A stretch of DNA of 64,000 bases from Fodinibacter sp038258215 (GTDB lineage Bacteria > Actinomycetota > Actinomycetes > Actinomycetales > Dermatophilaceae): assembly GCA_038258215.1 (NCBI GenBank), contig JBBSQC010000009.1, positions 1-64,000 of the forward strand, read 5' to 3'. Each line of letters begins with the position of its first letter. The first letter of the stretch is position 1. This document shows positions 14,926 to 23,310 of the stretch, one piece after another. The translations under genes were made by a program, and so were the position numbers. Below the pieces are notes generated by a model, which was not told the origin of the DNA, did no database searches, and worked only from the letters and a program-made list of their open reading frames with translations.

Positions 14926-16232
14926 GCCTCGTCGTCCTGGGCCTCTCCCACCACGGCGCGCCCCTGTCGCTGCTGGAGTCGGTGGCGCTCCCCCCGGAGG
15001 CTCGCACGGCCCTCGAGGCCGAGATCCTGCGCTCGGAGCACGTCACCGAGGTCATGGTGCTCTCGACGTGCAACCGCACCGAGGTCTATGCCGAGAGCCT
15101 CACCTTCCACGGGGCCGTGATCGACATCACCGTCGCGCTGTCCGCAGCCTGTGGGGTGGACCGCTCCGACCTGCAGCCCCACCTCTTCGTCCACTACGAG
15201 GAGCGGGGCATCGCGCACGCCTTCTCCGTGGCGGCCGGGCTGGACTCGATGGCGGTGGGTGAGGCGCAGGTCCTCGGCCAGGTGCGGCGGGCCCTGACCC
15301 GCGCCCAGCGACACGGGCACGTCGGCCCGTCCCTGAACACCCTCGTCCAACAGGCTCTGCGGGTCGGCAAGCGCGTGCACACCGAGACCGGCATCGACCT
15401 GGTGAGCGGGTCGCTCGTGCAGGCCGGACTGACCCGTGCCGAGGCCCTGCTCGGCGGCCTCGGCAACCTCTCGGTGCTCGTCGTCGGGGCCGGCGGGATG
15501 GGGGCCCTGGCGGCGACCACCGTCTCCCGACTCGGTGCCCGCACCGTGGTGGTGGCCAACCGGAACCACGACCGGGCCCGGTCGGTGGCGGTGCGCGTCG
15601 ACGGCTCGGCCCGGCCGCTCGCGGACCTCCCGGCCGCGCTCGTCGACGCCGACGTCGTGATCTCCTCGACCGGAGCACCCGGCCGCGTCGTGGGCGCCGA
15701 TGCCGTTCGGGTGGCCCTCGCGGCCCGCGACGGCCGCCCGCAGGTCTACATCGACCTCGCCCTGCCGCACGACGTCGACCTGGCCGTCGCCGACCTGGCC
15801 GGCGCCACCCGCGTGGGGCTGGCCGAGCTCGGCGAGGACCTCGCCAAGGCCGACTCCGCTCCCCAGGTCGCCGAGGCGACCGCTGTGGTGACCGGCGAGG
15901 TCGCTGCCTACCTGCTGGCCCGGTCGGCCGAGGTCGTCGCCCCCACCGTCACCGCCCTGCGTGCCCGCGCCGGCGAGCTCGTGGCCGAGGAGGTCGGCCG
16001 ACTGGACCGGCGCCTCAGCGGACTGACCGAGCAGCAGCGGCACGAGGTGCGCCGATCCCTCGAGCGCGTCGTCGACAAGCTGCTGCACACCCCCACCGTG
16101 CGGGTCAAGGAGCTCGCGAGGGATGGGCAGGGTGGCAGCTACGCGCGGGCCCTGAGCGAGCTCTTCGACCTCGACCCGCGTGATGTGTCACTGGTGTCCG
16201 CACCGCCCGAGCTGCCGGGGGAGGGCTCATGA
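14922..16232 (+). CDS. hemA: glutamyl-tRNA reductase
   Basis: HemA reduces the glutamyl group of Glu-tRNA to glutamate-1-semialdehyde with NADPH, the first committed step of C5-pathway tetrapyrrole synthesis. The 436-residue protein has the catalytic Cys50 in STCNRTEVYAE, the substrate motif VAAGLDSMAVGEAQVLGQVRRAL split across residues about 97-120, the NADPH fold VVGAGGMGALAA and a C-terminal helical dimer domain. It overlaps rex (ATGA) and hemC (ATGA), so it is translated with both. Its product goes to HemL, encoded about 6 kb downstream. Rex control makes the entry to heme synthesis redox-dependent. Confidence 0.96.
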   Translation: MSLVVLGLSHHGAPLSLLESVALPPEARTALEAEILRSEHVTEVMVLSTCNRTEVYAESLTFHGAVIDITVALSAACGVDRSDLQPHLFVHYEERGIAHAFSVAAGLDSMAVGEAQVLGQVRRALTRAQRHGHVGPSLNTLVQQALRVGKRVHTETGIDLVSGSLVQAGLTRAEALLGGLGNLSVLVVGAGGMGALAATTVSRLGARTVVVANRNHDRARSVAVRVDGSARPLADLPAALVDADVVISSTGAPGRVVGADAVRVALAARDGRPQVYIDLALPHDVDLAVADLAGATRVGLAELGEDLAKADSAPQVAEATAVVTGEVAAYLLARSAEVVAPTVTALRARAGELVAEEVGRLDRRLSGLTEQQRHEVRRSLERVVDKLLHTPTVRVKELARDGQGGSYARALSELFDLDPRDVSLVSAPPELPGEGS

Positions 16233-17194
16233 GCACGCTGCGCCTGGGCACCCGCCGCTCGGCCCTCGCCACGACCCAGTCGACCTGGGTGGCCGACCGC
16301 CTGCGGGCGCTCGGCCACGACGTCGAGCTCGTCGAGGTGAGCACGGCGGGTGACCGCGACCGCTCCACACCGATCGCCCAGCTGGGTGGCACCGGGGTCT
16401 TCGTGTCCGCCCTGCGCACCGCGTTGGAGCAGGGTGAGGTCGACCTCGCCGTGCACTCCCTCAAGGACCTCCCCACCACCCCGGCGCCGGGCATCACGCT
16501 CGCGGCGACGCCGACCCGTGAGGACCCACGCGACGCGCTGGTGGCCCGCGACGGCCTCACCCTCGGTGAGCTGCCCGCCGGGAGCACGGTGGGCACCGGG
16601 TCCCCGCGACGCCGCGCCCAGCTCGCGGCGCTGGGCCTCGGGCTGGAGCTCGCCGAGCTGCGCGGCAACGTCGACTCGCGGCTGCGCACGGTGAGCGAGG
16701 GCCGTCTGGATGCCGTGGTCCTGGCCGCCGCGGGCCTGCGTCGCCTGGGCCGCCTGGCCGAGGTCACCGAGGTGCTCGACCCGATCCAGATGCTGCCCGC
16801 CCCCGGTCAGGGGGCGCTCGCCGTCGAGGTGCGCACCGGGGACTGCACCACGGCGACCGTCGTGGCCGGCATCGACGACCCCGACACTCGAGCCTGCGTC
16901 ACCGCCGAACGCGCCCTGCTCTCCGAGCTCGAGGCGGGGTGCTCCTCCCCGGTCGGGGCCCTCGCGGAGGTCGTCGAGGGTGTCGACGGCCCCGAGCTCT
17001 CCCTGCGCGCCGTCGTGACGACCCCCGACGGCAGCGCCGACCTCCGGCGCTCGATCGTCGGCGACCCGGTATCCCCGGACGCCCTCGGCCGACGGCTCGC
17101 CCATCTCCTCCTCGACGACGGAGCAGCCGACCTGATGACCACGACCACCGACCACCTCACCACCGACCCCCTCACCACGGAGCGTGCACCGTGA
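16229..17194 (+). CDS. hemC: hydroxymethylbilane synthase (porphobilinogen deaminase)
   Basis: HemC joins four porphobilinogens into linear hydroxymethylbilane on a dipyrromethane cofactor. The 321-residue protein holds the cofactor Cys238 (ELEAGCSSPVGA), the catalytic Asp in HSLKDLPT (about 76-83) and the Arg-rich substrate region TGSPRRRAQL and RGNVDSRLR. The start overlaps hemA, and the stop overlaps the next gene, both by 4 nt. The last 25 residues after the third domain are Thr/Asp-rich and outside the fold. Confidence 0.96.
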   Translation: MSTLRLGTRRSALATTQSTWVADRLRALGHDVELVEVSTAGDRDRSTPIAQLGGTGVFVSALRTALEQGEVDLAVHSLKDLPTTPAPGITLAATPTREDPRDALVARDGLTLGELPAGSTVGTGSPRRRAQLAALGLGLELAELRGNVDSRLRTVSEGRLDAVVLAAAGLRRLGRLAEVTEVLDPIQMLPAPGQGALAVEVRTGDCTTATVVAGIDDPDTRACVTAERALLSELEAGCSSPVGALAEVVEGVDGPELSLRAVVTTPDGSADLRRSIVGDPVSPDALGRRLAHLLLDDGAADLMTTTTDHLTTDPLTTERAP

Positions 17195-18813
17195 GCCCCA
17201 CGCGCTCGACCACCCCTCCCACCACCCGGGTCCCCGCCCGCGTCGCCTTCGTCGGCGCCGGCCCGGGAGACCCCGGCCTGCTGACCGTCCGGGCCGGCGA
17301 GCTGCTCGCCGTGGCCGACGCGGTCGTCATCGACCAGGTCGCCCGCGAGGCGGTGATCGAGCGCTGGTGCCAGCCCGGTGTCGACGTCGTCGACGCGGGC
17401 CACGGTGACCACGGTCAGGCCCTGACCCAGGCCTCGCGCGCCAAGCTCCTGGTGCGCGCGGCCAAGGCCCACCCCGGTGGTCTCGTGGTGCGTCTGATGG
17501 ACGGGGACCCGGCAGTCTTCAACGGCATGGCCGAGGAGGCCCTGGCCTGCCACAAGGCGGGCGTCGCGATCGAGGTCGTGCCGGGTGTCAGCTCGGTCAC
17601 CGCGGTGCCGTCGTATGCCGGCGTGCCGCTGACGTCCAGCGCCTCCACGGGGCTCATGGTCGTGGCCGCGGGTGATCGCAAGGCCCACCTCGGAGCAGCC
17701 GTCGACCCCGGGGTCACCGTGGTCGTCCTGGGCCCCGCCGATCGGGCCGCCACCACCCTGGAAGCCCTCCACGGCGCCGGTCGCGACGGCACCACGCCCG
17801 TCGCGGTGACCGAGCGGGGCACCAGCACCGAGCAGCGCACGGGGGTGACGACGCTGGCCGACGCGGCCGAGGTCATGGCGGCCGCCACGTTCCCCGTGCT
17901 GGCCGTGGTCGGAGCGACGGTCTCCCTGCGCGAGACGCTGTCCTGGTTCGAGACCAAGCCGCTCTTCGGCTGGAGGGTCCTGGTGCCGCGCACCAAGGAG
18001 CAGTCCGCCTCGACCATCTCGCGCCTGGAGCACCACGGGGCCCGCGCCTCCGTCGTGCCGACGATCTCCGTGGAGCCGCCGCGCACCCCACAACAGCTCG
18101 AGCGGGCCGTGAAGGGCATGGTCACCGGTCGTTACGAGTGGGTCGGCTTCACCTCGGTCAACGCGGTCAAGGCGATCCGCGAGAAGTTCGACGAGTTCGG
18201 GCTCGACGCGCGCTCGTTCGCGGGCCTGAAGGTCGCCGCCGTGGGTGGCGTGACCGCCCAGGCCCTGCGGGAGTGGGGCATCACCCCCGACCTCGTGCCC
18301 ACCGGGGAGCAGTCGGCCCGGGGCCTCCTGGAGGACTGGCCGCCCTACGACCCCGACCTCGACCCGATCGACCGCGTCTTCCTGCCGCGGGCCGACATCG
18401 CCACCGAGATGCTCGTGGCCGGTCTCCAGAGCACTGGGTGGGAGGTAGACGACGTCACGGCATACCGCACGGTCCGCGCCGCGCCGCCCGCTCAGGCGGT
18501 GCGCGACTCGATCAAGAACGGCTCGTTCGACGCTGTGCTGTTCACCTCGAGCTCCACGGTGCGCAACCTCGTCGGCATCGCCGGCAAGCCGCACCCCAAC
18601 ACGGTCGTGGCCTGCATCGGCCCGGCGACGGCCAAGACGGCCGAGGAGCACGGCCTGCGCGTGGACGTGCTCGCGCCCGAACCGTCCGCCGAGGTCCTCG
18701 TCGACGCCCTCGCCGACCACGGCCGGTCCCTCGCCCTCGCGGCCACCGAGGCCGGTGAGGTCGTGCTCCGCCCGAGCCAGCGCCGTCCGAGCGGGCGCCG
18801 CCGGGCCACCTGA
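17191..18813 (+). CDS. hemD: uroporphyrinogen-III C-methyltransferase / uroporphyrinogen-III synthase fusion
   Basis: This 540-residue bifunctional protein joins SUMT (CobA-like, about residues 15-250) and HemD (about 260-530). The SUMT half has VGAGPGDPGLLTVRA, the VRLMDGDPAVF loop and PGVSSVTAVPSYAGVPLT, and would methylate uroporphyrinogen-III toward precorrin-2 for siroheme or cobalamin. The HemD half (LVPRTKEQSASTI, GFTSVNAVKAI, FTSSSTVRNL) closes hydroxymethylbilane to uroporphyrinogen-III. Such fusions are usual in actinobacteria. The GTG start overlaps the hemC stop (GTGA), and the gene shares one base with hemB. It forms the branch between heme and corrin-type tetrapyrroles. Confidence 0.94.
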   Translation: MSPTRSTTPPTTRVPARVAFVGAGPGDPGLLTVRAGELLAVADAVVIDQVAREAVIERWCQPGVDVVDAGHGDHGQALTQASRAKLLVRAAKAHPGGLVVRLMDGDPAVFNGMAEEALACHKAGVAIEVVPGVSSVTAVPSYAGVPLTSSASTGLMVVAAGDRKAHLGAAVDPGVTVVVLGPADRAATTLEALHGAGRDGTTPVAVTERGTSTEQRTGVTTLADAAEVMAAATFPVLAVVGATVSLRETLSWFETKPLFGWRVLVPRTKEQSASTISRLEHHGARASVVPTISVEPPRTPQQLERAVKGMVTGRYEWVGFTSVNAVKAIREKFDEFGLDARSFAGLKVAAVGGVTAQALREWGITPDLVPTGEQSARGLLEDWPPYDPDLDPIDRVFLPRADIATEMLVAGLQSTGWEVDDVTAYRTVRAAPPAQAVRDSIKNGSFDAVLFTSSSTVRNLVGIAGKPHPNTVVACIGPATAKTAEEHGLRVDVLAPEPSAEVLVDALADHGRSLALAATEAGEVVLRPSQRRPSGRRRAT

Positions 18814-19784
18814 TGGGCTTCCCGGCGCACCGGCCCCGGCGGCTGCGAGGCACGCCCGCCCTGCGCCGGTTGGTGGCCGAGACCCGGCTGCACGCCGCTG
18901 ACCTGGTGCTCCCCGTGTTCGTGCGTGAGGGGATCACCGAGCCGGTGCCCATCTCGGCGATGCCCGGGGTGGTGCAGCACACCCTCGACAGCCTCGTCGC
19001 GGAGGCGCGTCGGTGCGTCGACGCCGGGCTCGGCGGGGTCATGGTCTTCGGCGTCCCGCAGGAGAAGGACGCGCGCGGCTCGGGAGCCGACGACGCCGGC
19101 GGCATCCTCAACGTGGCCCTGCGGCGCCTGGTCGAGGAGGTGGGCGAGGACCTCGTCGTCATGGCCGACCTGTGCCTCGACGAGTTCACCGACCACGGTC
19201 ACTGCGGGGTGCTCGCCGCCGACGGCTCGGTCGACAACGACGCCACCCTCGAGCGCTACGCCTCGATGGCCCTCGCCCAGGCCGACGCCGGGGCCCACGT
19301 CCTCGGGCTGTCCGGGATGATGGACGGGCAGGTCGGCCACGTGCGCGCCGCGCTGGATGCCGCGGGGCACACCGACACGGTGCTCCTCGCGTACTCCGCG
19401 AAGTACACCTCCGGCCTCTACGGACCGTTCCGCGAGGCGGTGCAGTCCTCCCTCGTCGGCGACCGGGCGGCATACCAGCAGGACCCCGCCAACGGGCGCG
19501 AGGCCGTGCGGGAGCTGGAGCTCGACATCGAGGAGGGCGCCGACATCGTCATGGTCAAGCCCGCCGGCCCGCACCTGGACGTCATCGCGGCGGCTGCGGC
19601 GCTCTCGCCGGTGCCGGTCGCGGCCTACCAGATCTCGGGCGAGTACTCCCAGATCGAGGCCGCGGCGGCCCAGGGCTGGATCGACCGGGACCGCGTCATG
19701 ATGGAGAGCCTCACGGGCATCCGGCGGGCTGGTGCGCAGGTCGTGCTCACGTACTACGCGCTCGAGGCCGCAGCCCGCCTCTGA
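18813..19784 (+). CDS. hemB: porphobilinogen synthase (delta-aminolevulinate dehydratase)
   Basis: HemB condenses two 5-aminolevulinates into porphobilinogen. The 323-residue protein carries both Schiff-base lysines: K197 in YSAKYTSG and K249 in MVKPAGPHLD. The metal region reads DLCLDEFTDHGHCG (119-132): two of the three zinc-site Cys are present (C121, C131) but the middle one is Asp123, so it is an intermediate between zinc-type and Mg/K-type enzymes. It shares one base with the upstream gene (TGATG) and ends the Rex-controlled operon. A strong hairpin follows. Confidence 0.96.
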   Translation: MGFPAHRPRRLRGTPALRRLVAETRLHAADLVLPVFVREGITEPVPISAMPGVVQHTLDSLVAEARRCVDAGLGGVMVFGVPQEKDARGSGADDAGGILNVALRRLVEEVGEDLVVMADLCLDEFTDHGHCGVLAADGSVDNDATLERYASMALAQADAGAHVLGLSGMMDGQVGHVRAALDAAGHTDTVLLAYSAKYTSGLYGPFREAVQSSLVGDRAAYQQDPANGREAVRELELDIEEGADIVMVKPAGPHLDVIAAAAALSPVPVAAYQISGEYSQIEAAAAQGWIDRDRVMMESLTGIRRAGAQVVLTYYALEAAARL

Positions 19785-19822
19785 CGCCCCCCCTCGCCCC
19801 AACTTTCCCGCCCGATGCGAGA

Positions 19823-19867
19823 ACCTTCACCTTCGCACCTCATCGGTTCCGGTGCGAAGGTGAAGGT
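19823..19867. terminator. bidirectional hairpin terminator between hemB and yceI
   Basis: Perfect 17-bp arms ACCTTCACCTTCGCACC (19823-19839) and GGTGCGAAGGTGAAGGT (19851-19867) enclose an 11-nt loop. It lies in the 102-bp gap between two convergent genes. No U-run follows on either side, so it may act with Rho or mainly stabilise 3' ends. The preceding CCGATG (19813-19818) could pair with CATCGG (19841-19846) in an alternative fold. Confidence 0.75.
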
Positions 19868-19886
19868 CCCCGCGTCGTGGAAGGGC

Positions 19887-20426
19887 TCAGGCCTGCTTGC
19901 CGAGCTGCACGTCCATGACGAGCTTGATCTTCTCGGAGACGAGCACGCCGCCCTTCTCGAGGTTCGCGTTCCAGGTCAGGCCCCAGTCGGTGCGGTTGAT
20001 CTCGCCCTCGGCCTCGAAGGCCGCCTTCTCGTTGCCCCACGGGTCGGTGGCCACACCGGTGAACTCCACGTCGAGGGAGACCGGCTTGGAGACGCCCTTG
20101 ATGGTGAGCTCGCCCGCGAGGGTCGAGCCGTCGAAGGAGGTCGAGACGAAGGTCATGTCGGGGTGCGCGTCGGACTCGAAGAAGTCCTCGCCGCGCAGGT
20201 GCGCGTCGCGGTCGGGGGTGCCGGTGGCGACGGAGGCGGTCTTGATGGTCACGGAGGCGGTGGATGCCGTGATGTCATCGGCGACCTCGATGGTGCCGGA
20301 GACGTCGGTGAAGGACCCACGGACCTTGCTCACCATGAGGTGGCGGGCCACGAAGCCCACCACGCTGTGCGTCGGGTCGATGGTCCAGGTTCCGGTGCTG
20401 AGGCCGGTGAGGGTGGCGGTGCTCAT
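19887..20426 (-). CDS. YceI family protein
   Basis: This 179-residue protein has the lipocalin-like YceI fold: WTIDPTHSVVGFVARHLMVSKVRG at the start (in part), SATLTG-type beta strands, DFFESDAHPDMTFVST in the middle and WGLTWNANLEKGGVLVSEKIKL at the end. YceI proteins bind isoprenoid chains such as polyprenyl quinones. No signal peptide is visible, so this one is cytoplasmic. ATG 20424-20426 follows a good AAGGAG (20436-20441). It is divergent from a MarR gene with a shared operator, which suggests local control. A link to the nearby menaquinone genes is possible but inferred. Confidence 0.9.
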   Translation of the reverse strand: MSTATLTGLSTGTWTIDPTHSVVGFVARHLMVSKVRGSFTDVSGTIEVADDITASTASVTIKTASVATGTPDRDAHLRGEDFFESDAHPDMTFVSTSFDGSTLAGELTIKGVSKPVSLDVEFTGVATDPWGNEKAAFEAEGEINRTDWGLTWNANLEKGGVLVSEKIKLVMDVQLGKQA

Positions 20427-20457
20427 GGGTGATACTCCTTGGGGTTGCGGACGTAGA

Positions 20458-20477
20458 ATAGTTGAAGCGTCAACTAT
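20458..20477. promoter_or_regulatory. perfect palindrome, likely MarR operator
   Basis: ATAGTTGA-AGCG-TCAACTAT has perfect 8-bp arms and lies 31 bp upstream of the yceI start, in the divergent gap to the MarR gene. MarR proteins typically bind such 16-20 bp palindromes. It probably overlaps the yceI -10/-35 region. Confidence 0.75.
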
Positions 20478-20596
20478 AGATGGTCGGCGGCTATTCCGTA
20501 GTCTCACGATCCGGACGCTCGGAGCCCGCCGGGCCCGGTGTGGCGGTCGCGCACGGTGTGCCGTCCGTCGACCGTCGCGCGGCGGGGATGGCCATG

Positions 20597-20602
20597 GCAC
20601 CA
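20597..20602 (+). promoter_or_regulatory. weak -10 element for the MarR gene
   Basis: CACCAT is followed by about 7 nt and the ATG at 20610. It keeps the A at position 2 and the final T. No ribosome binding site is visible. Confidence 0.3.
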
Positions 20603-20609
20603 TGAACGC

Positions 20610-21098
20610 ATGTCGGGCGATGACGGTGTGCGGTGGCTCACCGCATCGGAGCAGGTGGCGTGGCGCGCCTACCTGCGGGCCAACCGGGAGCTCGACGCGG
20701 CCCTCGACCGCGACCTGCAGGCGGTGGGGGTGAGCCTCACCGAGTACGAGCTGCTCTCGATGCTCTCCGAGGCGCCTGGCGCCGAGATGCGGATGTCCAG
20801 CCTGGCCGAGCTCATCGTGCAGTCCCGCAGCCGGGTCACCCACACCGCGGCGCGCCTGGAGCGGCGCGGGCTCGTGCAGCGCGCTCCGGCGCCGGAGGAC
20901 GGGCGCGGGGTCGTGCTGCGCCTGACTCCCGAGGGGACGACGGCGATCGGCGAGTATGCCGTGGTTCACCTCGGCAGCGTGCGCCGGCACATCGTCGACA
21001 TCCTGACGCCGGCGCAGTTCGAGGCGCTGGGCGAGGCGATGCTCGCCATCCGGCTCGCCTACGCGCAGGACCCGACGACTCCGGAGCAGCCGTGCTGA
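20610..21098 (+). CDS. MarR family transcriptional regulator
   Basis: This 162-residue protein has the MarR winged helix: helix-turn-helix MSSLAELIVQSRSRVTHTAARLERRGLV (residues about 62-92, given here in family terms) and wing PAPEDGRGVVLRLTPEG. N- and C-terminal helices would form the dimer. It is divergent from yceI across a gap holding a perfect palindrome, its likely operator. MarR-YceI pairs are common in actinobacteria and often respond to oxidants or hydrophobic compounds. The ligand here is unknown. The open frame extends upstream to 20538, but ATG 20610 matches the family length. Confidence 0.9.
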   Translation: MSGDDGVRWLTASEQVAWRAYLRANRELDAALDRDLQAVGVSLTEYELLSMLSEAPGAEMRMSSLAELIVQSRSRVTHTAARLERRGLVQRAPAPEDGRGVVLRLTPEGTTAIGEYAVVHLGSVRRHIVDILTPAQFEALGEAMLAIRLAYAQDPTTPEQPC

Positions 21099-21133
21099 CG
21101 GCTGGTCCCCTACGCGTGCCAACCTCGGCTTCC

Positions 21134-21187
21134 CCCTAACTTCTGCTAGCAGAGGTTAGGGCTGGAACCACAGGGTGGAACCTGTGG
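21134..21187. repeat. 54-bp double-palindrome repeat, copy 2 (upstream of hemL)
   Basis: A 28-bp palindrome with one mismatch centred on CTGCTAGCAG (21134-21161) is followed after 6 nt by CCACAGG-N6-CCTGTGG (21168-21187). This is the inverse order of copy 1 at 6572-6625 with the same spacer. A further hairpin GGGTGG-AGAG-CCACCC (21186-21201) adjoins it. The element lies in the 153-bp gap between the MarR gene and hemL. Confidence 0.8.
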
Positions 21188-21239
21188 GTGGAGAGCCACC
21201 CTCTGCTGAGCCGGTTCGTACCCTCGACCGCGCCTGACG

Positions 21240-21245
21240 GACAAT
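21240..21245 (+). promoter_or_regulatory. -10 element for hemL, leaderless arrangement
   Basis: GACAAT is followed by 6 nt (GCAACG) and the GTG at 21252, with no ribosome binding site. Confidence 0.45.
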
Positions 21246-21251
21246 GCAACG

Positions 21252-22598
21252 GTGACCCACACCTCGCCGAGCGCCCTGACCCCGCCGATCCACCCCGCTG
21301 ACGCGCCGGCATCCGAGGCGCTGCTCGCACGAGCGAGGGCCGTCACCCCGGGCGGGGTGAACTCCCCGGTGCGCGCGTTCCGGGCCGTCGGTGGCACCCC
21401 GCGCTTCATGGTGAGCGCGAAGGGTCCATGGCTCACGGATGCCGACGGACGGGACTACGTCGACCTCGTCTGCAGCTGGGGCCCGATGATCCTCGGTCAC
21501 GCCCACCCGGGCGTCAGCGCGGCCGTCGCGACCGCGGCGGCGCGGGGGTTCTCCTTCGGGACGCCCTCGGAGAACGAGGTGCTCCTCGCCGAGGAGATCG
21601 TCGCGAGGGTCTCGCCGGTCGAGCAGGTGCGACTCGTCTCCAGCGGCACCGAGGCGACCATGAGCGCCATCCGGCTGGCCCGCGGCTTCACCGGGCGTCC
21701 TCTCGTCGTCAAGTTCGCCGGGCACTACCACGGACACGTCGACTCCCTCCTGGTGGCGGCGGGCTCGGGGGTCGCCACCCTCGCCCTGCCCGACTCGGCC
21801 GGCGTCCCCGCCCAGATGGCGGCCGAGACGGTGGTGCTTCCCTACAACGACGTCGACGCTCTCGAGGCCGCCTTCGCGGCCCGGGGCGACCAGATCGCCT
21901 GCGTGATCACCGAGGCCGCGGCCGGAAACATGGGCGTCGTCCCGCCGGACCCCGGTTTCACCGAGGCGCTGCGGCGCGTGACGGCCGCGCACGGAGCGCT
22001 CCTGGTGACCGACGAGGTGATGACCGGCTTCCGGTGCGGTCCGGCAGGCTGGTGGGGGCACGAGGGGGTCGACGTGCGACCCGACCTGATGACGTTCGGC
22101 AAGGTCATGGGTGGTGGCTTCCCGGCCGCCGCGTTCGGGGGCCGCGCCGACGTCATGGCCCTCCTCGCCCCCGAGGGGCCGGTCTACCAGGCGGGAACCC
22201 TCTCGGGGAACCCGGTGGCGACCGCGGCCGGTCTGGCCACCCTTCGCGGCTGCGACGACGACCTCTACGCGCGACTGGGCGTCACCGCCCACACCATCGC
22301 CGACGCGGCCTCCGCGGCGTTGTCGGCGGCGGGGGTGGCGCACCGGGTGCAGTGGGCCGGGTCGATGTTCTCGGTGTTCTTCCGAGAGGGTGAGGTGCGC
22401 GACTACCCCGCCGCCCGCGACCAGGACACCGCGGCCTTCGGACGGTTCTTCCACGCCATGCTCTCGCGTGGCGTCTACCTCCCGCCCAGTGCCTTCGAGT
22501 CGTGGTTCGTCTCGGGATCCCACGACGACGCGGCGATCGACCGCGTCCTGTCGGCCCTCCCGGCGGCCGCCGCGGCGGCCGCGGGAGCGGGTGCCTGA
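21252..22598 (+). CDS. hemL: glutamate-1-semialdehyde 2,1-aminomutase
   Basis: HemL converts glutamate-1-semialdehyde to 5-aminolevulinate with PLP, linking HemA to HemB. The 448-residue class III aminotransferase has the PLP lysine K284 (TFGKVMGGGFP), the phosphate-binding SSGTEATMSAIR (about 130-141), the DEVMTGFR motif (254-261) and the N-terminal VTPGGVNSPVRAF. Gln/Ser residues of the SWGPMILGH gate loop are usual. The GTG start fits the leaderless -10. It is outside the Rex operon but near it, and has the double-palindrome repeat upstream. The C-terminus is Ala-rich. Confidence 0.95.
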   Translation: MTHTSPSALTPPIHPADAPASEALLARARAVTPGGVNSPVRAFRAVGGTPRFMVSAKGPWLTDADGRDYVDLVCSWGPMILGHAHPGVSAAVATAAARGFSFGTPSENEVLLAEEIVARVSPVEQVRLVSSGTEATMSAIRLARGFTGRPLVVKFAGHYHGHVDSLLVAAGSGVATLALPDSAGVPAQMAAETVVLPYNDVDALEAAFAARGDQIACVITEAAAGNMGVVPPDPGFTEALRRVTAAHGALLVTDEVMTGFRCGPAGWWGHEGVDVRPDLMTFGKVMGGGFPAAAFGGRADVMALLAPEGPVYQAGTLSGNPVATAAGLATLRGCDDDLYARLGVTAHTIADAASAALSAAGVAHRVQWAGSMFSVFFREGEVRDYPAARDQDTAAFGRFFHAMLSRGVYLPPSAFESWFVSGSHDDAAIDRVLSALPAAAAAAAGAGA

Positions 22599-22616
22599 CC
22601 TCTCAGGTGGGTTTGC

Positions 22617-22622
22617 GACAAT
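22617..22622 (+). promoter_or_regulatory. -10 element for the cytochrome c maturation operon
   Basis: GACAAT is followed by 7 nt (CGGCGGC) and the ATG at 22630. The same hexamer and spacing occur before hemL. Confidence 0.4.
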
Positions 22623-22629
22623 CGGCGGC

Positions 22630-23310
22630 ATGACGTCGACCTCCGAGGGTGGTGCCGGCGCGGCCGAGCCGGCGCCGCGCACCGTCGTTCACCTGCTCCG
22701 CCACGGTGAGGTCCACAACCCGCAGCGTGTGCTCTACGGCCGGCTCGCTGGCTACCGGCTCTCGCGGCTGGGGGTCCAGATGGCCCACCTCGCGGCCGAG
22801 CACCTCGGCGACCACGACATCACCCACATCGTGAGCAGCCCGCTGGAGCGCGCGCGCGAGACCGCGGCCCCCAGCGCCGAGATCCACGGGCTCGACGTCA
22901 CGATCGACGAGCGCACGATCGAGGCGGAGAACGCCTTCGAGGGGCTCGCTGTCGCCGGGGGCAAGGGGCTGTTGAAGCACCCGAGGCTGCTGCCCAAGAT
23001 GCTCAACCCGCTGCGACCCTCGTGGGGGGAGCCCTACGTCGAGATCGTCGAGCGGATGCGGGCCGCGATCGTCGACGCCCGGACCGCTGCTCGCGGACAC
23101 GAGGGGCTCGTGGTGAGCCACCAGGCCCCGATCTGGATGATCCGCCTCGCGACGGAGGGGCGGTCCCTGGCGCACAACCCGGCGCGTCGCGAGTGCTCGC
23201 TCGCGTCGTTGACCTCCTTCACCTTCCTCGGTGACGAGCTTCTGTCCCTCTCCTACAGCGAGCCCGCGGCCGCCCTGCTGTCACAGGCCCAGCCGGGAGC
23301 CGGAGCATGA
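22630..23310 (+). CDS. histidine phosphatase family protein (phosphoglycerate mutase-like)
   Basis: This 226-residue protein has the RHG signature LLRHGEVHNP (phospho-acceptor His near residue 26), the second Arg in SSPLERARETA, and the second catalytic His in VVSHQAPIWM. It would hydrolyse a phosphoester. The true substrate is unknown. It starts a run of five genes with 4-nt overlaps leading into cytochrome c maturation, matching Rv0525 upstream of Rv0526-Rv0529. The reason for that linkage is not known. Confidence 0.88.
   Translation: MTSTSEGGAGAAEPAPRTVVHLLRHGEVHNPQRVLYGRLAGYRLSRLGVQMAHLAAEHLGDHDITHIVSSPLERARETAAPSAEIHGLDVTIDERTIEAENAFEGLAVAGGKGLLKHPRLLPKMLNPLRPSWGEPYVEIVERMRAAIVDARTAARGHEGLVVSHQAPIWMIRLATEGRSLAHNPARRECSLASLTSFTFLGDELLSLSYSEPAAALLSQAQPGAGA

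Noticed and set aside
19813..19867. A riboswitch or attenuator at the hemB end because of two alternative hairpins
   Set aside because: It lies between convergent genes after the last codon of hemB, with no downstream gene to control on either strand.
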